Assembly: GCF_947241705.1 (NCBI RefSeq)
Contig: NC_079260.1
Coordinates: 124,001-188,000 of the forward strand
DNA length: 64,000 nt
Direction of reading: 5' to 3'
DNA from: Saccharomyces mikatae IFO 1815
Taxonomy: Eukaryota; Ascomycota; Saccharomycetes; Saccharomycetales; Saccharomycetaceae
Shown here in pieces: positions 9,974 to 20,057 of the stretch. The number at the start of each line of letters is the position of its first letter. Within the stretch, counting starts at the first letter, position 1. The position numbers and the translations under genes are program-made. The notes under the pieces were generated by a model. That model ran no database searches, was not told the origin of the DNA, and saw only the letters and a list, made by a program, of their open reading frames with translations.

Positions 9974-12900
9974 ATGAGTAGTAAGGGATTCATCACGGTA
10001 GATCCCGTTACTATCATAATTAAAGAATGCATTAATTTATCAACAGCAATGCGGAAATACTCCAAATTTACCTCCCAATCTGGGGTAGCTGCTCTACTGG
10101 GAGGAGGGAGTGAAATCTTTAGTAATCAAGATGATTACTTGGCTCACACATTCAACAATCTGAATACCAACAAGCACAATGACCCATTTTTATCTGGCTT
10201 CATTCAGTTAAGACTCATGTTGAATAAACTGAAAAATTTAGAAAATATAGATTCGCTCACAATATTGCAGCCATTTCTATTAATTGTGAGTACAAGCTCT
10301 ATTTCTGGCTACATTACTTCTCTGGCACTTGATTCTCTACAAAAATTCCATACTTTGAATATTATCAATGAATCATCCAAGAACTATATTGGCGCATATA
10401 GAGCAACAATAAACGCTCTAACTCACTGCAGATTTGAAGGATCTCAACAACTTTCTGATGATTCGGTTCTTTTAAAAGTAGTGTTTTTACTCCGTTCAAT
10501 CGTCGATTCGCCTTATGGAGATTTACTATCAAACTCCATAATATACGATGTATTACAAACTATTCTATCATTAGCTTGTAATAACAGAAGGAGCGAGGTC
10601 CTTAGGAATGCTGCCCAATCGACAATGATATCTGTAACCGTTAAAATATTCTCGAAACTAAAAACTATTGAGCCAACCAATGTCAATCAGGTGTACATCA
10701 ATGATGAAAGTTACACAAACGACGTGTTGAAAGCTGACACAATTGGTACTAATGCAGAATCTAAAGAAGAAGGAAGCCAAGAACATGTCGTTGACTCGGA
10801 GATGAATGATGAAGAGGCTATTAGCGATGATGATGGTAATGAAGAGGAACATATTCCTTTAGAAACGAACACAAATGCGGTCGAACAACTAGAAATTGTG
10901 CAAAAAACAACAAGATCAAATTCCAGGATCCAAGCATATGCTGATGATAACTATGGATTGCCCGTAGCTAGACAGTATTTAAACTTGCTACTATCATTAA
11001 TTGCACCGGAAAATGAACTGAAGCACTCATACTCCACGAGAATATTTGGCTTAGAATTAATTCAAACAGCATTAGAAATATCAGGTGATCGATTGCAGCT
11101 ATATCCGCGCCTTTTCACGCTAATATCAGACCCTATTTTCAAAAGTGTTCTGTTTATCATTCAAAACACCACAAAGTTGTCACTACTACAAGCTACGTTA
11201 CAATTGTTTACAACGCTAGTTGTTATATTAGGCAACAATTTACAATTGCAGATTGAGCTCACCTTAACAAAGATATTCTCCATTCTCTTAGATGATGGTG
11301 CAGCAAACAGTTCGAATTCAGAAAATAAGAACAAACCGTCAATAATAAAGGAGCTTTTAATCGAGCAAATATCTATCTTGTGGACTAGGTCGCCATCATT
11401 TTTCACTTCCACTTTCATCAATTTTGATTGTAATCTGGATAGAGCAGATGTTTCTATAAACTTTTTGAAAGCCTTGACCAAACTGGCCTTGCCTGAATCT
11501 GCTTTGACCACCACAGAGAGTGTACCACCCATTTGTCTTGAAGGATTAGTATCCTTAGTCGATGATATGTTCGATCACATGAAAGAAATTGACAAAGAAG
11601 AATTTAGCAGACAAGGTAACGATATGGAAATCTTAAAGAAGAGAGATCGTAAAACAGAGTTTATTGAGTGTACGGATGCATTTAATAAAAAACCAAAGAA
11701 AGGTATTCCGATGTTAATAGAAAAGGGATTCATCGCTTCCGACTCTGATAAGGATATTGCAGAATTTCTTTTCAAAAATAACAATCGTATGAACAAAAAA
11801 ACCATTGGACTACTTCTATGTAATCCGGACAAAATAAGTTTGCTTAACGAATATATTCGTTTGTTTGATTTTTCAGGTTTAAGGGTTGACGAGGCTATTA
11901 GGATTTTATTGACCAAATTCAGGTTACCTGGTGAATCGCAACAAATTGAGAGAATTATTGAGGCGTTCTCTTCCGCATATTGTGAAAATCAAGATTACGA
12001 TCCATCAAAGATTAACGACAATGCGGAGGATGACATTGCTACGGTTCAACCAGATGCTGATTCTGTTTTCATTTTAAGTTATTCAATTATCATGCTAAAC
12101 ACGGATCTTCATAATCCTCAGGTGAAGGAACATATGTCATTTGAGGATTACTCTAGTAATTTGAAGGGATGTTGTAATCACAAAGACTTCCCGTTCTGGT
12201 ATTTGGATAGGATTTATTGCTCAATCAGAGATAAGGAAATTGTTATGCCCGAAGAACATCATGGTAATGAAAAGTGGTTCGAAGATGCTTGGAATAATTT
12301 AATTTCTTCAACCACCGTGATAACCGAGATTAAAAAGGATACACAATCTGTTATGGATAAATTATCGCCCTTAGAGCTTTTGAATTTTGATAGAGCAATA
12401 TTCAAACAAATTGGGCCAAGCATTGTTAGCACATTATTTAACATTTACGTTGTTGCATCCGATGACCATATCTCCACTAGAATGATAACAAGTTTGGATA
12501 AATGTTCATTTATCTCGGCATTTTTTGACTTTAAGGATCTTTTTAATGATATCTTGAATTCTATTGCTAAGGGCACTACATTAATAAATTCAAGCGATGA
12601 AGATGAACTTTCAAATCTAGCATTTGAATATGGACCAATGCCGTTGGTACAAATTACATTCGAAGACACCAATACTGAGATTCCGGTTAGTACGGATGCT
12701 GTTAGATTTGGTCGGTCATTCAAGGGTCAGTTGAACACAGTAGTTTTTTTCCGCATCATTCGTAGAAACAAAGATCCCAAGATTTTTTCCAAGAAATTAT
12801 GGTCAAACATTGTGAATATTATCCTAACCCTGTACGAAGATTTAATTTTACCTCCTGATATTTTCCCCGATTTGCAGAAAAGATTAAAATTAAACAACTT

Positions 12901-14368
12901 GCCTAGGCCATCCCCTGAAATTTCGATCAATAAGAGCAAAGAAAGCAAGGGTCTCTTGTCAACATTTGCTTCTTACTTGAAAGGAGATGAAGAACCTACA
13001 GAAGAAGAAATAAAATCCTCAAAAAAGGCGATTGAATGCATAAAATCGAGTAATATTGCCGCTTCTGTTTTTGGAAATGAATCGAATATTACCATCGATT
13101 TAATAAAGACTTTACTGGAATCTGCGAAAACTGAGAAGGATGAAGATAATTCCAGGTATTTTGAGGCAGAACTTCTATTTATCATTGAGTTGACGATTGC
13201 CTTATTTTTGTTTTGTAAAGAAGAGAGGGAATTAGGAAAGTTTATACTTCAAAAGGTTTTCCAACTGTCTCATACTAAAGGTCTCACGAAAAGGACTGTT
13301 CGCAGAATGCTAACATACAAAATTTTACTGATTTCATTATGTGTGGATCAGACGGAGTATTTATCAAAATTGATAAACGATGAGTTGTTAAAGAAGAGTG
13401 AAATTTTCACCCAGAAATTTTTTGCAACTCTCCAAGGTAAGGAATTCTTAAAAAGGTTATTTTCCTTGACTGAATCAGAGTCTTATAGAGAATTTTTACT
13501 AGGAAATGAGAATTTCTGGAAGTTTTTGAGAAAGGTGACGGCGATGAAGGAGCAAAGTGATAGCATTTTTGAATATTTAAATGAATCGATCAAAACAGAC
13601 TCAAATATCTTGACGAATGAGAATTTTATGTGGGTTCTGGGATTGTTGGATGAAATTTCATCAATGGGTGCTGTTGGTAACCATTGGGAAATGGAATACA
13701 AAAATTTGACAGAGAGTGGACATAAAGTGGATAAGGAGAATCCATACAGGAAATCAATTGAATTATCATTGAAGTCCATTCAACTGACGTCACACTTATT
13801 GGAAGATAGTAATAATTTGAATAAGAACGAGATACTCGCAATTATTCAAGCTTTAGCACATCAATGCATCAATCCATGTAAGCAGATAAGCGAATCTGCA
13901 GTGGAAACACTACAACAGACACTCATCAACAAAATCGAAATCCCAACTGATGAAATGGAATCGGTAGAGGAGTTAATTGAGGGTGGATTACTACCATTGC
14001 TGAATTCGAGTGAAACACAGGAAAATCAAAAAATCCCCATTTCATCCATACTAACAATAATTTCAAATGTTTATTTACACTATCTGAGATTGGAAAGAAC
14101 AAGCAACGAAACATTTTTAAAAATTCTGGGTATTTTCAATAAATTCGTAGAAGATTTAGAAGTTGAAAAGCAGCTACAACAATTGATACTTGATAAGAAG
14201 AGCATTGAGAAAGAAGTCAATGGATCATCATCGCATGCATCTGTACATGAGCAATCGCCGGAAATGAGCGACGTTCGAGCTGAAGTTGCTGCATCAGTTG
14301 ATGATAAATCGAAGGTTGTTGATGAAGATGGGATGGAGAAAAAGGAAGAAGAGGATATCAAGAGTTAA
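9974..14368 (+). CDS. GEA2: Arf guanine nucleotide exchange factor Gea2 (GBF/Gea family)
   Basis: 1464 residues against about 1459 in S. cerevisiae. Gea2 activates Arf1/Arf2 at the Golgi and drives COPI vesicle formation, overlapping with Gea1. Order of parts: N-terminal DCB and HUS regions (about 1-540) with an acidic, disordered insert near 250-300; a Sec7 domain starting near residue 562, with the glutamic finger in LPGESQQ near 652 and the NTDLHNP signature near 709; then HDS repeats to about 1390 and a charged, low-complexity tail. The catalytic glutamate and the Arf-binding loop are both present, so the protein should be active. Confidence 0.97.
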   Translation: MSSKGFITVDPVTIIIKECINLSTAMRKYSKFTSQSGVAALLGGGSEIFSNQDDYLAHTFNNLNTNKHNDPFLSGFIQLRLMLNKLKNLENIDSLTILQPFLLIVSTSSISGYITSLALDSLQKFHTLNIINESSKNYIGAYRATINALTHCRFEGSQQLSDDSVLLKVVFLLRSIVDSPYGDLLSNSIIYDVLQTILSLACNNRRSEVLRNAAQSTMISVTVKIFSKLKTIEPTNVNQVYINDESYTNDVLKADTIGTNAESKEEGSQEHVVDSEMNDEEAISDDDGNEEEHIPLETNTNAVEQLEIVQKTTRSNSRIQAYADDNYGLPVARQYLNLLLSLIAPENELKHSYSTRIFGLELIQTALEISGDRLQLYPRLFTLISDPIFKSVLFIIQNTTKLSLLQATLQLFTTLVVILGNNLQLQIELTLTKIFSILLDDGAANSSNSENKNKPSIIKELLIEQISILWTRSPSFFTSTFINFDCNLDRADVSINFLKALTKLALPESALTTTESVPPICLEGLVSLVDDMFDHMKEIDKEEFSRQGNDMEILKKRDRKTEFIECTDAFNKKPKKGIPMLIEKGFIASDSDKDIAEFLFKNNNRMNKKTIGLLLCNPDKISLLNEYIRLFDFSGLRVDEAIRILLTKFRLPGESQQIERIIEAFSSAYCENQDYDPSKINDNAEDDIATVQPDADSVFILSYSIIMLNTDLHNPQVKEHMSFEDYSSNLKGCCNHKDFPFWYLDRIYCSIRDKEIVMPEEHHGNEKWFEDAWNNLISSTTVITEIKKDTQSVMDKLSPLELLNFDRAIFKQIGPSIVSTLFNIYVVASDDHISTRMITSLDKCSFISAFFDFKDLFNDILNSIAKGTTLINSSDEDELSNLAFEYGPMPLVQITFEDTNTEIPVSTDAVRFGRSFKGQLNTVVFFRIIRRNKDPKIFSKKLWSNIVNIILTLYEDLILPPDIFPDLQKRLKLNNLPRPSPEISINKSKESKGLLSTFASYLKGDEEPTEEEIKSSKKAIECIKSSNIAASVFGNESNITIDLIKTLLESAKTEKDEDNSRYFEAELLFIIELTIALFLFCKEERELGKFILQKVFQLSHTKGLTKRTVRRMLTYKILLISLCVDQTEYLSKLINDELLKKSEIFTQKFFATLQGKEFLKRLFSLTESESYREFLLGNENFWKFLRKVTAMKEQSDSIFEYLNESIKTDSNILTNENFMWVLGLLDEISSMGAVGNHWEMEYKNLTESGHKVDKENPYRKSIELSLKSIQLTSHLLEDSNNLNKNEILAIIQALAHQCINPCKQISESAVETLQQTLINKIEIPTDEMESVEELIEGGLLPLLNSSETQENQKIPISSILTIISNVYLHYLRLERTSNETFLKILGIFNKFVEDLEVEKQLQQLILDKKSIEKEVNGSSSHASVHEQSPEMSDVRAEVAASVDDKSKVVDEDGMEKKEEEDIKS

Positions 14369-14499
14369 TAATGACGTTTCACAACACAATGTACTTTTAT
14401 ATACGTTAATTATCTTTTATTTCCTATGTGTACTTATAAAGAAGGATGAATCCTGACCACCAAGGAAGTTTAACGTGGCTGTGGTTTCAGGGTCCATAG

Positions 14500-14582
14500 T
14501 TTTTTTTCGTTAGTTATTTTTTTTTTTTTTTTTCTTCTTTGATTCTGGCTACTTTGAAATTTTTCACGTTCGGCAGTTCCCG
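14500..14582 (+). promoter_or_regulatory. URA3 upstream region: poly(dT) tract and Ppr1 site
   Basis: A long dT run (about 14500-14533) is followed by CGG-N6-CCG at 14571-14582, the consensus of the zinc-cluster activator Ppr1, which induces URA genes when dihydroorotate or orotate accumulates. In S. cerevisiae URA3 both elements occur in the same order. The site lies about 145 bases before the URA3 ATG. Confidence 0.8.
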
Positions 14583-14727
14583 AGCAAAGAGAAGAAAGAC
14601 CAAGCTTAGACAAATATATTGGGGTGTAAGCATATATATTAGCATTGTTAAAATTTTTTCACAAACTCTTAGTAGCCACTCAAGATACCACACGCTACGA
14701 AAAACCTACCAGAAACGACAATATAAC

Positions 14728-15531
14728 ATGTCCAAAGCTACATACCAAGAACGTGCTGCTACACATCCCAGTCCTGTCGCCGCCAAGCTATTCAACATTA
14801 TGCACGAAAAGCAAACAAATTTGTGTGCCTCATTGGATGTTCGTACCACCAAAGAATTATTGGAGTTAGTAGAAGCATTAGGCCCCAAAATTTGCCTCTT
14901 AAAAACACATGTGGATATCCTGACTGATTTTTCGATGGAGGGCACAGTTAAGCCGCTAAAGGAATTGTCTGCCAAGCACAACTTTCTACTATTTGAAGAC
15001 AGAAAATTTGCGGATATTGGTAATACAGTTAAATTACAGTACTCTGCAGGCGTTTATAGAATAGCAGAATGGGCGGACATCACTAATGCACATGGCGTTG
15101 TCGGCCCCGGTATTGTTAGCGGATTGAAACAGGCAGCAGAGGAAGTGACAAAAGAACCTAGGGGTCTTTTGATGTTGGCAGAATTGTCATGCAAAGGTTC
15201 TCTAGCTACTGGAGAATACACCAAAGGTACTGTGAACATAGCAAAGAGTGACAAAGACTTTGTTATTGGTTTCATTGCCCAAAAAGACATGGGAGGAAGA
15301 GATGAAGGCTACGACTGGTTGATCATGACACCCGGTGTGGGTTTAGATGACAAGGGTGACGCATTGGGCCAACAATATAGAACTGTGGATGATGTGGTCT
15401 CTACTGGGTCTGACATCATTATTGTCGGAAGAGGGCTCTTTGCTAAGGGAAGAGATGCTAAAGTAGAAGGTGAGCGTTACAGGAAAGCAGGCTGGGAAGC
15501 GTATTTGAGAAGGTGTGGCCAGCAGAATTGA
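14728..15531 (+). CDS. URA3: Orotidine-5'-phosphate decarboxylase
   Basis: 267 residues. It catalyses the last step of de novo UMP synthesis, OMP to UMP plus CO2, in the cytosol. The catalytic D-K-D array is in [10 protein letters not shown] near residues 89-98, and the phosphate-gripping GRGLF segment is near 235. The open frame extends further upstream, but the start at 14728 (MSKATY) is the conserved one and sits after a leader with TATA-like sequence. About five residues differ from the S288C protein as I remember it (for example Q7 instead of K), while many third positions differ, which indicates a separate species. Confidence 0.99.
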   Translation: MSKATYQERAATHPSPVAAKLFNIMHEKQTNLCASLDVRTTKELLELVEALGPKICLLKTHVDILTDFSMEGTVKPLKELSAKHNFLLFEDRKFADIGNTVKLQYSAGVYRIAEWADITNAHGVVGPGIVSGLKQAAEEVTKEPRGLLMLAELSCKGSLATGEYTKGTVNIAKSDKDFVIGFIAQKDMGGRDEGYDWLIMTPGVGLDDKGDALGQQYRTVDDVVSTGSDIIIVGRGLFAKGRDAKVEGERYRKAGWEAYLRRCGQQN

Positions 15532-15768
15532 AATCTGTATTATAAGTAAATACATGTATATTAAACTCGGGACTAACGTTTCAATTTACTCATCACAGTT
15601 ATTACCCGGGAATCTCGGCCGTAATGATTTTTACAATGACGAAAAGAAAAAAAATAAGAGAAAAAGCTCCCATCTACTGTATAAAAGAAAACCGTCGAGT
15701 TATTGTAAGAGCCTACTTTTAATATTGACGAAGCCTGGCCGAAGAAGAACAAGACAAACCTGTAAAAA

Positions 15769-16032
15769 ATGGACGCATTGAATTCCAAAGAACAACAAGA
15801 ATTCCAAAAAGTGGTGGAGCAAAAGCAAATGAAGGATTTCATGCATCTATACTCAAATTTGGTGGAAAGATGTTTTACAGACTGTGTCAATGACTTTACA
15901 ACGTCAAAACTAACCAATAAAGAACAAACATGCATTATGAAGTGTTCAGAAAAGTTTCTGAAGCATAGCGAGCGTGTAGGACAGCGTTTCCAAGAGCAAA
16001 ACGCTGCCTTGGGACAAGGCCTGGGTCGCTAA
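15769..16032 (+). CDS. TIM9: Small TIM chaperone Tim9
   Basis: 87 residues. Tim9 pairs with Tim10 in a hexameric chaperone that carries hydrophobic carrier proteins across the mitochondrial intermembrane space to TIM22. The twin CX3C motifs are intact (CFTDC near residues 35-39 and CIMKC near 59-63) and are oxidised by Mia40. The sequence appears identical to the S. cerevisiae protein. The start is an ATG after an A-rich leader, and the gene is convergent with RPR1. Confidence 0.98.
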   Translation: MDALNSKEQQEFQKVVEQKQMKDFMHLYSNLVERCFTDCVNDFTTSKLTNKEQTCIMKCSEKFLKHSERVGQRFQEQNAALGQGLGR

Positions 16033-16174
16033 TGCGTTGTGTTGTATATATTCAATTATATATATACCTGACCCGGTTCTGTTTTTTAGCTTGTAAATAT
16101 AAGGAAAATCTAATCAAATCTAATCAGAGATAGTTTTATCACTTTTATTCCCCTTTTTCATATCACTAATAGTT

Positions 16175-16210
16175 AAATTCAAAAATTCAAAAATTCAAAA
16201 ATTCAAAATG
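16175..16210 (-). terminator. Serial Pol III T-tracts downstream of RPR1
   Basis: On the plus strand there are four tandem copies of an AATTCAAA-type unit. Read on the minus strand these give a T4 run followed by three T5 runs spaced about 8 bases apart, immediately after the RPR1 3' end. Runs of four or more T on the non-template strand terminate RNA polymerase III, so this looks like a stacked terminator. Confidence 0.7.
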
Positions 16211-16232
16211 AAGATTGAATTGAAAGCCGGAT

Positions 16233-16601
16233 TCGGGATGGAACAGCAGCAGTAATCGGTATCGGGTTCGCCCGGTATGGCGTCCTACGATTGCACTCAA
16301 CAGACCTTGACACGCACGCCGTAGCAGGCGACAAGTCAAACGGAACAACCGTTGCCGTTCCCATCGAAGTCTGACCTAGGCCAGGCTCCGTACTATTTCT
16401 GATAACAACGGTCGGTAAAGACTGGTTCCCCAGTATATTTCTTCTCTCAGGAGTAGGGGCCATTGTCTAAGACATTGACCCGGAGGACGAGGCTCCACTG
16501 TGTTCCACCGAATTTCCCACCTGATAAAATTTTAATGACTGGCGTAGTGCGAGTCCTTCTGCAAACAGGTTTCTTAATCGTAGGAATTACCACTGTTCCA
16601 C
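16233..16601 (-). ncRNA. RPR1: RNase P RNA (mature region)
   Basis: GC-rich (about 55-60%) in an AT-rich neighbourhood and without a credible protein frame. The minus strand begins GTGGAACAG and ends near a complementary CTGTTCCA (plus 16239-16246), forming helix P1. Inside are the conserved GGGAAATTCGGTGGAACAC block (CR-I type), the GACTTCGATGGGAACGG region, AGTGCAATCGTAGG and GCGAACCCGATACCGATTAC (CR-V type). Position between TIM9 and PXP1 matches RPR1. It is the catalytic RNA that removes tRNA 5' leaders with its protein subunits in the nucleus. The 3' end is set by the 369-nt length of the S. cerevisiae RNA and is approximate. Confidence 0.95.
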
Positions 16602-16685
16602 TGCCAATCGCGGCTCCCAGAGTTTCGTTCCCAGCCGCGAGCTCCATAGTGTCCCATGTGCGCCACGAGGCCTCGAACGGAAAAA
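16602..16685 (-). promoter_or_regulatory. RPR1 5' leader with internal Pol III promoter
   Basis: In S. cerevisiae RPR1 is made as a precursor with an 84-nt leader that contains the Pol III promoter and is later removed. The equivalent stretch here is GC-rich and holds an A-block match, TGGCGCACATGG, at 16654-16665 on the minus strand. I could not place the B block with confidence. The leader start is inferred from length. Confidence 0.7.
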
Positions 16686-16749
16686 CAATTGGTAGTAAGG
16701 GAAATGAACTATAATATAGCGGATGAGATAGTGAACGGTGGGAAATAAT

Positions 16750-17082
16750 TGAGAGATGGATGAATTTTGAGATAATTGTTGGGATTCCGTTGTTGATAAA
16801 GGCAGCATTATTTGGTATATAGAATGTACTAGAAGTTCTCCTCCAGGATATAGGAATCCAATAAATGGAACTCGTAATTCTACATAATTCTGTATATGCT
16901 TTTATTGTCATTCTATATGTTGCCTGTCATTATCCTATTACATTATCAATCCCCGCATTTTAGCTTCCTCTAACTTTGATGACAGCTTTTCATAAGTTAT
17001 GTCATCTTCTAACGCCGTATATGATAATGTACTAGTAGTATGAATACTAGTTGATAGACGATAGTTGATATTTATTCCAACA
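16750..17082 (-). mobile_element. Solo delta LTR (Ty1/Ty2 family), full length
   Basis: 333 bases, TG...CA ends on the minus strand, with the typical delta head and tail. Flanked on both sides by the 5-bp target duplication ATAAT (16745-16749 and 17083-17087), so this is a complete solo LTR left by LTR-LTR recombination. It lies about 65 bases upstream of the presumed RPR1 transcription start, in the zone where Ty1 inserts next to Pol III genes. A matching target duplication and full length suggest a fairly recent insertion. Confidence 0.92.
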
Positions 17083-17087
17083 ATAAT

Positions 17088-17141
17088 AAACTAGTAACTT
17101 GGGCACTAGTCGATAGATTATAGTCGGTTCTTATTTCGACA
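17088..17141 (-). mobile_element. Remnant of an older delta LTR
   Basis: The sequence right of the intact LTR resembles the first 54 bases of a delta element in the same orientation (double CTAGT words, then a degenerate TATTC-CA end at 17141). It looks like an old, truncated LTR next to, or interrupted by, the younger insertion. Confidence 0.55.
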
Positions 17142-17203
17142 GGCATGAACTATGATCTTTCACCGCAGTGAAATACTGATACATATATATATACTCACCT
17201 GCC

Positions 17204-18886
17204 TCATAGACGAGGTTTGTTTTGCCAAGCAAAAGAGATTTGCTTCTGTTCGCCGGGCTCGATAATGACGTTGATAACACTTGTTTCCATCTTGGTGCGG
17301 GACAGTTGCACAGCTTTCTGGAAGCTTCTGCCCAGTTCGCTCAATGTGTTCACAAAAAACCCGTTGGCGCCTAGTCCTTTGCCCACTAAATCATAGCGAC
17401 AGTTCTTACTTAGTGCCGTAGGGGGTAGATCAGACCCGGTGTCCTTCTCTCCATGGTATATACCGCTATTATTCATCACAACGATGACCAGTGCCAACTG
17501 GCACCTTACTGCGGTTTCGATTTCCATGGCGGAGAACCCGAACGCGGAATCACCTTGAATCAGCACTACGTCCAGCTCTGGATGGGACGCCTTGCAGGCT
17601 AGCGCGTATCCAAGTCCAACACCCATAGTCGCGTTAGTCCCTGCATCTAACCGGCGCTTTGGTGCATTTGTAGGGAATGAAACGCGTGCAATATCCATGG
17701 TGTTTGCTCCCTCCGTGACAAGAAATGTCCTATAGTCATCGATGAGGGGTCTCAAGGTTCCATAAACCTGGTGGTAATTTAACTGTGTCCCTCCGGTTCT
17801 TTCTTTCTTCAATAAGCGGGTTTGGTTGAATTGAATTTTCTCCTGAATAGCTTGACTGATGCCGCTGTATTTCCAGCAAGGATCCTGCCGTACCACTTCT
17901 TCCATTAGGGCAGTAACGCTTAATCCTATATCGCCCCAAACTGAAAGGTCTGCACCAGGTGAAATATTGTTATCACCTAACGTTTCAGGATTGGAATCGA
18001 ACTGAATGAAAATGGACTCCGAGTTCCATTTGGGAGAGGCACCGAAATGCAATATCCAATTTAATCTTGCACCAAGAACAAGAACAATATCAGCTGTTTT
18101 CAAGGCTTGAGATCTCGCAGATGAAACGTTTAGAGGCGAAGAATCTGGGACAATACCTTTAGCCATTGGGGTCGGCAAAAATGGAATATTGAATTTGTTT
18201 ATCAGCCTACGAACTTCGTGAGAATTTTTCACCGCACCTTTCCCAATAACAACGAGAATATTATTTTCTTTGTTTTTTAGAATGAGTTGTACCACTTCTT
18301 TGATTCTGGATGGATCCGGGCCACATTTGTTTGGAGTTAAAATCACAGGCAATTCATCACCTATGTGGCAGTTTCCCTCTAGAGGTTTTTCATACTCGAT
18401 AAAATCTGCGGGGACGTCAATGTATGCAACACCTGCTGTGCCTTGTATACAATGATTCAAAGCCTTCTGAGTAATCATGCGGATATTGTCAGGGGCCAAC
18501 TTGCCAGTAAACTTTAGAAAAGGGGACAATAAACTTACCTGATCCAACTCTTGAAATCCACCTTTATGGGTATCACCGTGGGAAGAACTTCCGGCAATGA
18601 CTAAGAGGGGCCACCTATTGCTCATTGAGTTGTATATACCGGCCAAAGAGTGAATCAAACCGGGACCCCCGACAATAAGTAATACACCAGGTTTATCGTT
18701 AACATACCCATACGCAGAGGCAGCGTATGAGGCAGCCTGTTCATTCCTGCATGGTATGAACTTGATACCTTTGGAAACCATCGTATCCGCTAGTTGAACA
18801 ATAGGAATACCTACGATTCCGAAAACAGTATCAATGCCATATCTTTGTAAAAGTTCAGCAAAGTATTGCACAGTTGTCGTGGTCAT
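17204..18886 (-). CDS. PXP1: Peroxisomal ThDP-dependent protein Pxp1 (2-hydroxyacyl-CoA lyase / oxalyl-CoA decarboxylase-like)
   Basis: 560 residues with the three-domain thiamine-diphosphate enzyme layout. The N-terminal PYR domain has the cofactor-activating glutamate in RNEQAASYAASAYG near residue 50. A central domain follows, and the C-terminal PP domain has GDSAFGFSAMEIETA ... NNSG near 440-470, which binds Mg2+ and diphosphate. The closest families are oxalyl-CoA decarboxylase and 2-hydroxyacyl-CoA lyase. The S. cerevisiae protein is a peroxisomal matrix protein, and the C-terminal PRL here could act as a variant PTS1. The physiological substrate is not settled as far as I know. Confidence 0.95.
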   Translation of the reverse strand: MTTTTVQYFAELLQRYGIDTVFGIVGIPIVQLADTMVSKGIKFIPCRNEQAASYAASAYGYVNDKPGVLLIVGGPGLIHSLAGIYNSMSNRWPLLVIAGSSSHGDTHKGGFQELDQVSLLSPFLKFTGKLAPDNIRMITQKALNHCIQGTAGVAYIDVPADFIEYEKPLEGNCHIGDELPVILTPNKCGPDPSRIKEVVQLILKNKENNILVVIGKGAVKNSHEVRRLINKFNIPFLPTPMAKGIVPDSSPLNVSSARSQALKTADIVLVLGARLNWILHFGASPKWNSESIFIQFDSNPETLGDNNISPGADLSVWGDIGLSVTALMEEVVRQDPCWKYSGISQAIQEKIQFNQTRLLKKERTGGTQLNYHQVYGTLRPLIDDYRTFLVTEGANTMDIARVSFPTNAPKRRLDAGTNATMGVGLGYALACKASHPELDVVLIQGDSAFGFSAMEIETAVRCQLALVIVVMNNSGIYHGEKDTGSDLPPTALSKNCRYDLVGKGLGANGFFVNTLSELGRSFQKAVQLSRTKMETSVINVIIEPGEQKQISFAWQNKPRL

Positions 18887-19075
18887 GATAACGACTGGTT
18901 CTGATTGCTTCGTGTACAGGGTTTATTTCTACTTATCACGTAGAATAACTTAATGCGATTTCTTGTTCCAGTTTTGTATAAAGTACATATATACTAACTT
19001 TTGTACGTTTCCTTTTTTTTTAATTAGCTTAAACTTCGGGCCGAGGGGCTCGGGTGCGAAAGTCGACGATTGTTT

Positions 19076-19879
19076 CTACAAAACATCGATGGCCTGGTTA
19101 CTTTCTTTGTCTTGTTCTTGAGACTTTTTAATCCTGGCAATTTTACACCTTAGTTCCATAATGGGGTCACTTACGAAATCTCTCATGGACACGACTTGGG
19201 AGCACGCAGCTTGCGGACAATCTCTTGTCGTGTAACCCTGTAAATAGTTCTGAATACCATTTTTATCGAAGACGTGGTTGCATTTTTTTGATATCATTGG
19301 GGTTTCATAAGGTTTACAGGTAATAGGACAAGTCAGTTCAATCTTACCCCCTTCTATTTGTAGATCATCTTCGCCTGCAGGGTTTTGTAAATCAGGTATC
19401 ACGCACGTTGGATCATTCCATATGTAAGGTAACACTTTAAGTATCCGAAGGGTATCTGTGTCGTTAAGCATGGTGGTTGGCTCAGGCGTGGGCATACTCA
19501 AATACAGTTCAGATAATTGGGGAGCAGTGAGTTCCCCAGTGCGATATTTATCCCACGTGGAAAGATCGATTTGTGGACAGGCATCTGATAACTGCTTGAA
19601 ATTTTTTTTCAAGTCTTTAATACCTTCGTGAAATGAGTTGGACTCCAACTCATATTCCGAGAGTAGTTTGTATGTCCTTGTAATATCCGTTATCTGTTCG
19701 CTGATGCCGGCGGTAGAGGGCGATGCGGAATCCACCAACTGATTTACAGTTTCGTCAATTTGTTTATAGCATTGTTGGTATAGGTTTGATAAGTCTTGAG
19801 TATGTAAAGTGTGGAAGTCTTTACCTGATTGTTGGTGCAAGGGCACTGACTTAGGTATGGGGTTGTCCTCAACAGTCAT
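19076..19879 (-). CDS. MMS21: SUMO E3 ligase Mms21 (Nse2), Smc5-Smc6 complex
   Basis: 267 residues. Mms21 sumoylates Smc5/6 and other chromosome proteins and is needed for recombination repair. The N-terminal half is helical and docks on the Smc5 coiled coil. The SP-RING lies near residues 183-225: the C-P-I-T-C entry, then KCNHVF with the zinc-binding Cys and His, then the DCPQAACSQ end. All expected ligands for this variant RING are present. A short intergenic gap separates it from EAF5, transcribed divergently. Confidence 0.97.
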   Translation of the reverse strand: MTVEDNPIPKSVPLHQQSGKDFHTLHTQDLSNLYQQCYKQIDETVNQLVDSASPSTAGISEQITDITRTYKLLSEYELESNSFHEGIKDLKKNFKQLSDACPQIDLSTWDKYRTGELTAPQLSELYLSMPTPEPTTMLNDTDTLRILKVLPYIWNDPTCVIPDLQNPAGEDDLQIEGGKIELTCPITCKPYETPMISKKCNHVFDKNGIQNYLQGYTTRDCPQAACSQVVSMRDFVSDPIMELRCKIARIKKSQEQDKESNQAIDVL

Positions 19880-20057
19880 CTTTTATTATTCTGTTATTTT
19901 CTTCTAAATTGGTCTTGATTTCTTTCAGCTAACACGAATTTTTAACATAGTTTTTTCTAGAGAGGAAGAAAGGAAGAGAGAGAGAATTAGGCAAAAGAAA
20001 CATACGTAGGAAGATAGGCACATGTGCCGAAGTAGCCAGAGTTATAGTGACGCATAG

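Noticed and set aside
14539-15531. Extended URA3 frame with 63 extra N-terminal codons
   Set aside because: The extension runs through the Ppr1 site and TATA region of the promoter; the conserved start is at 14728.
16203-16911. GC-rich minus-strand frames next to TIM9 suggested foreign or bacterial coding DNA
   Set aside because: The sequence matches RNase P RNA (P1 pairing, CR-I and CR-V type blocks, synteny with RPR1). The frames are by-products of a GC-rich RNA gene and its leader.
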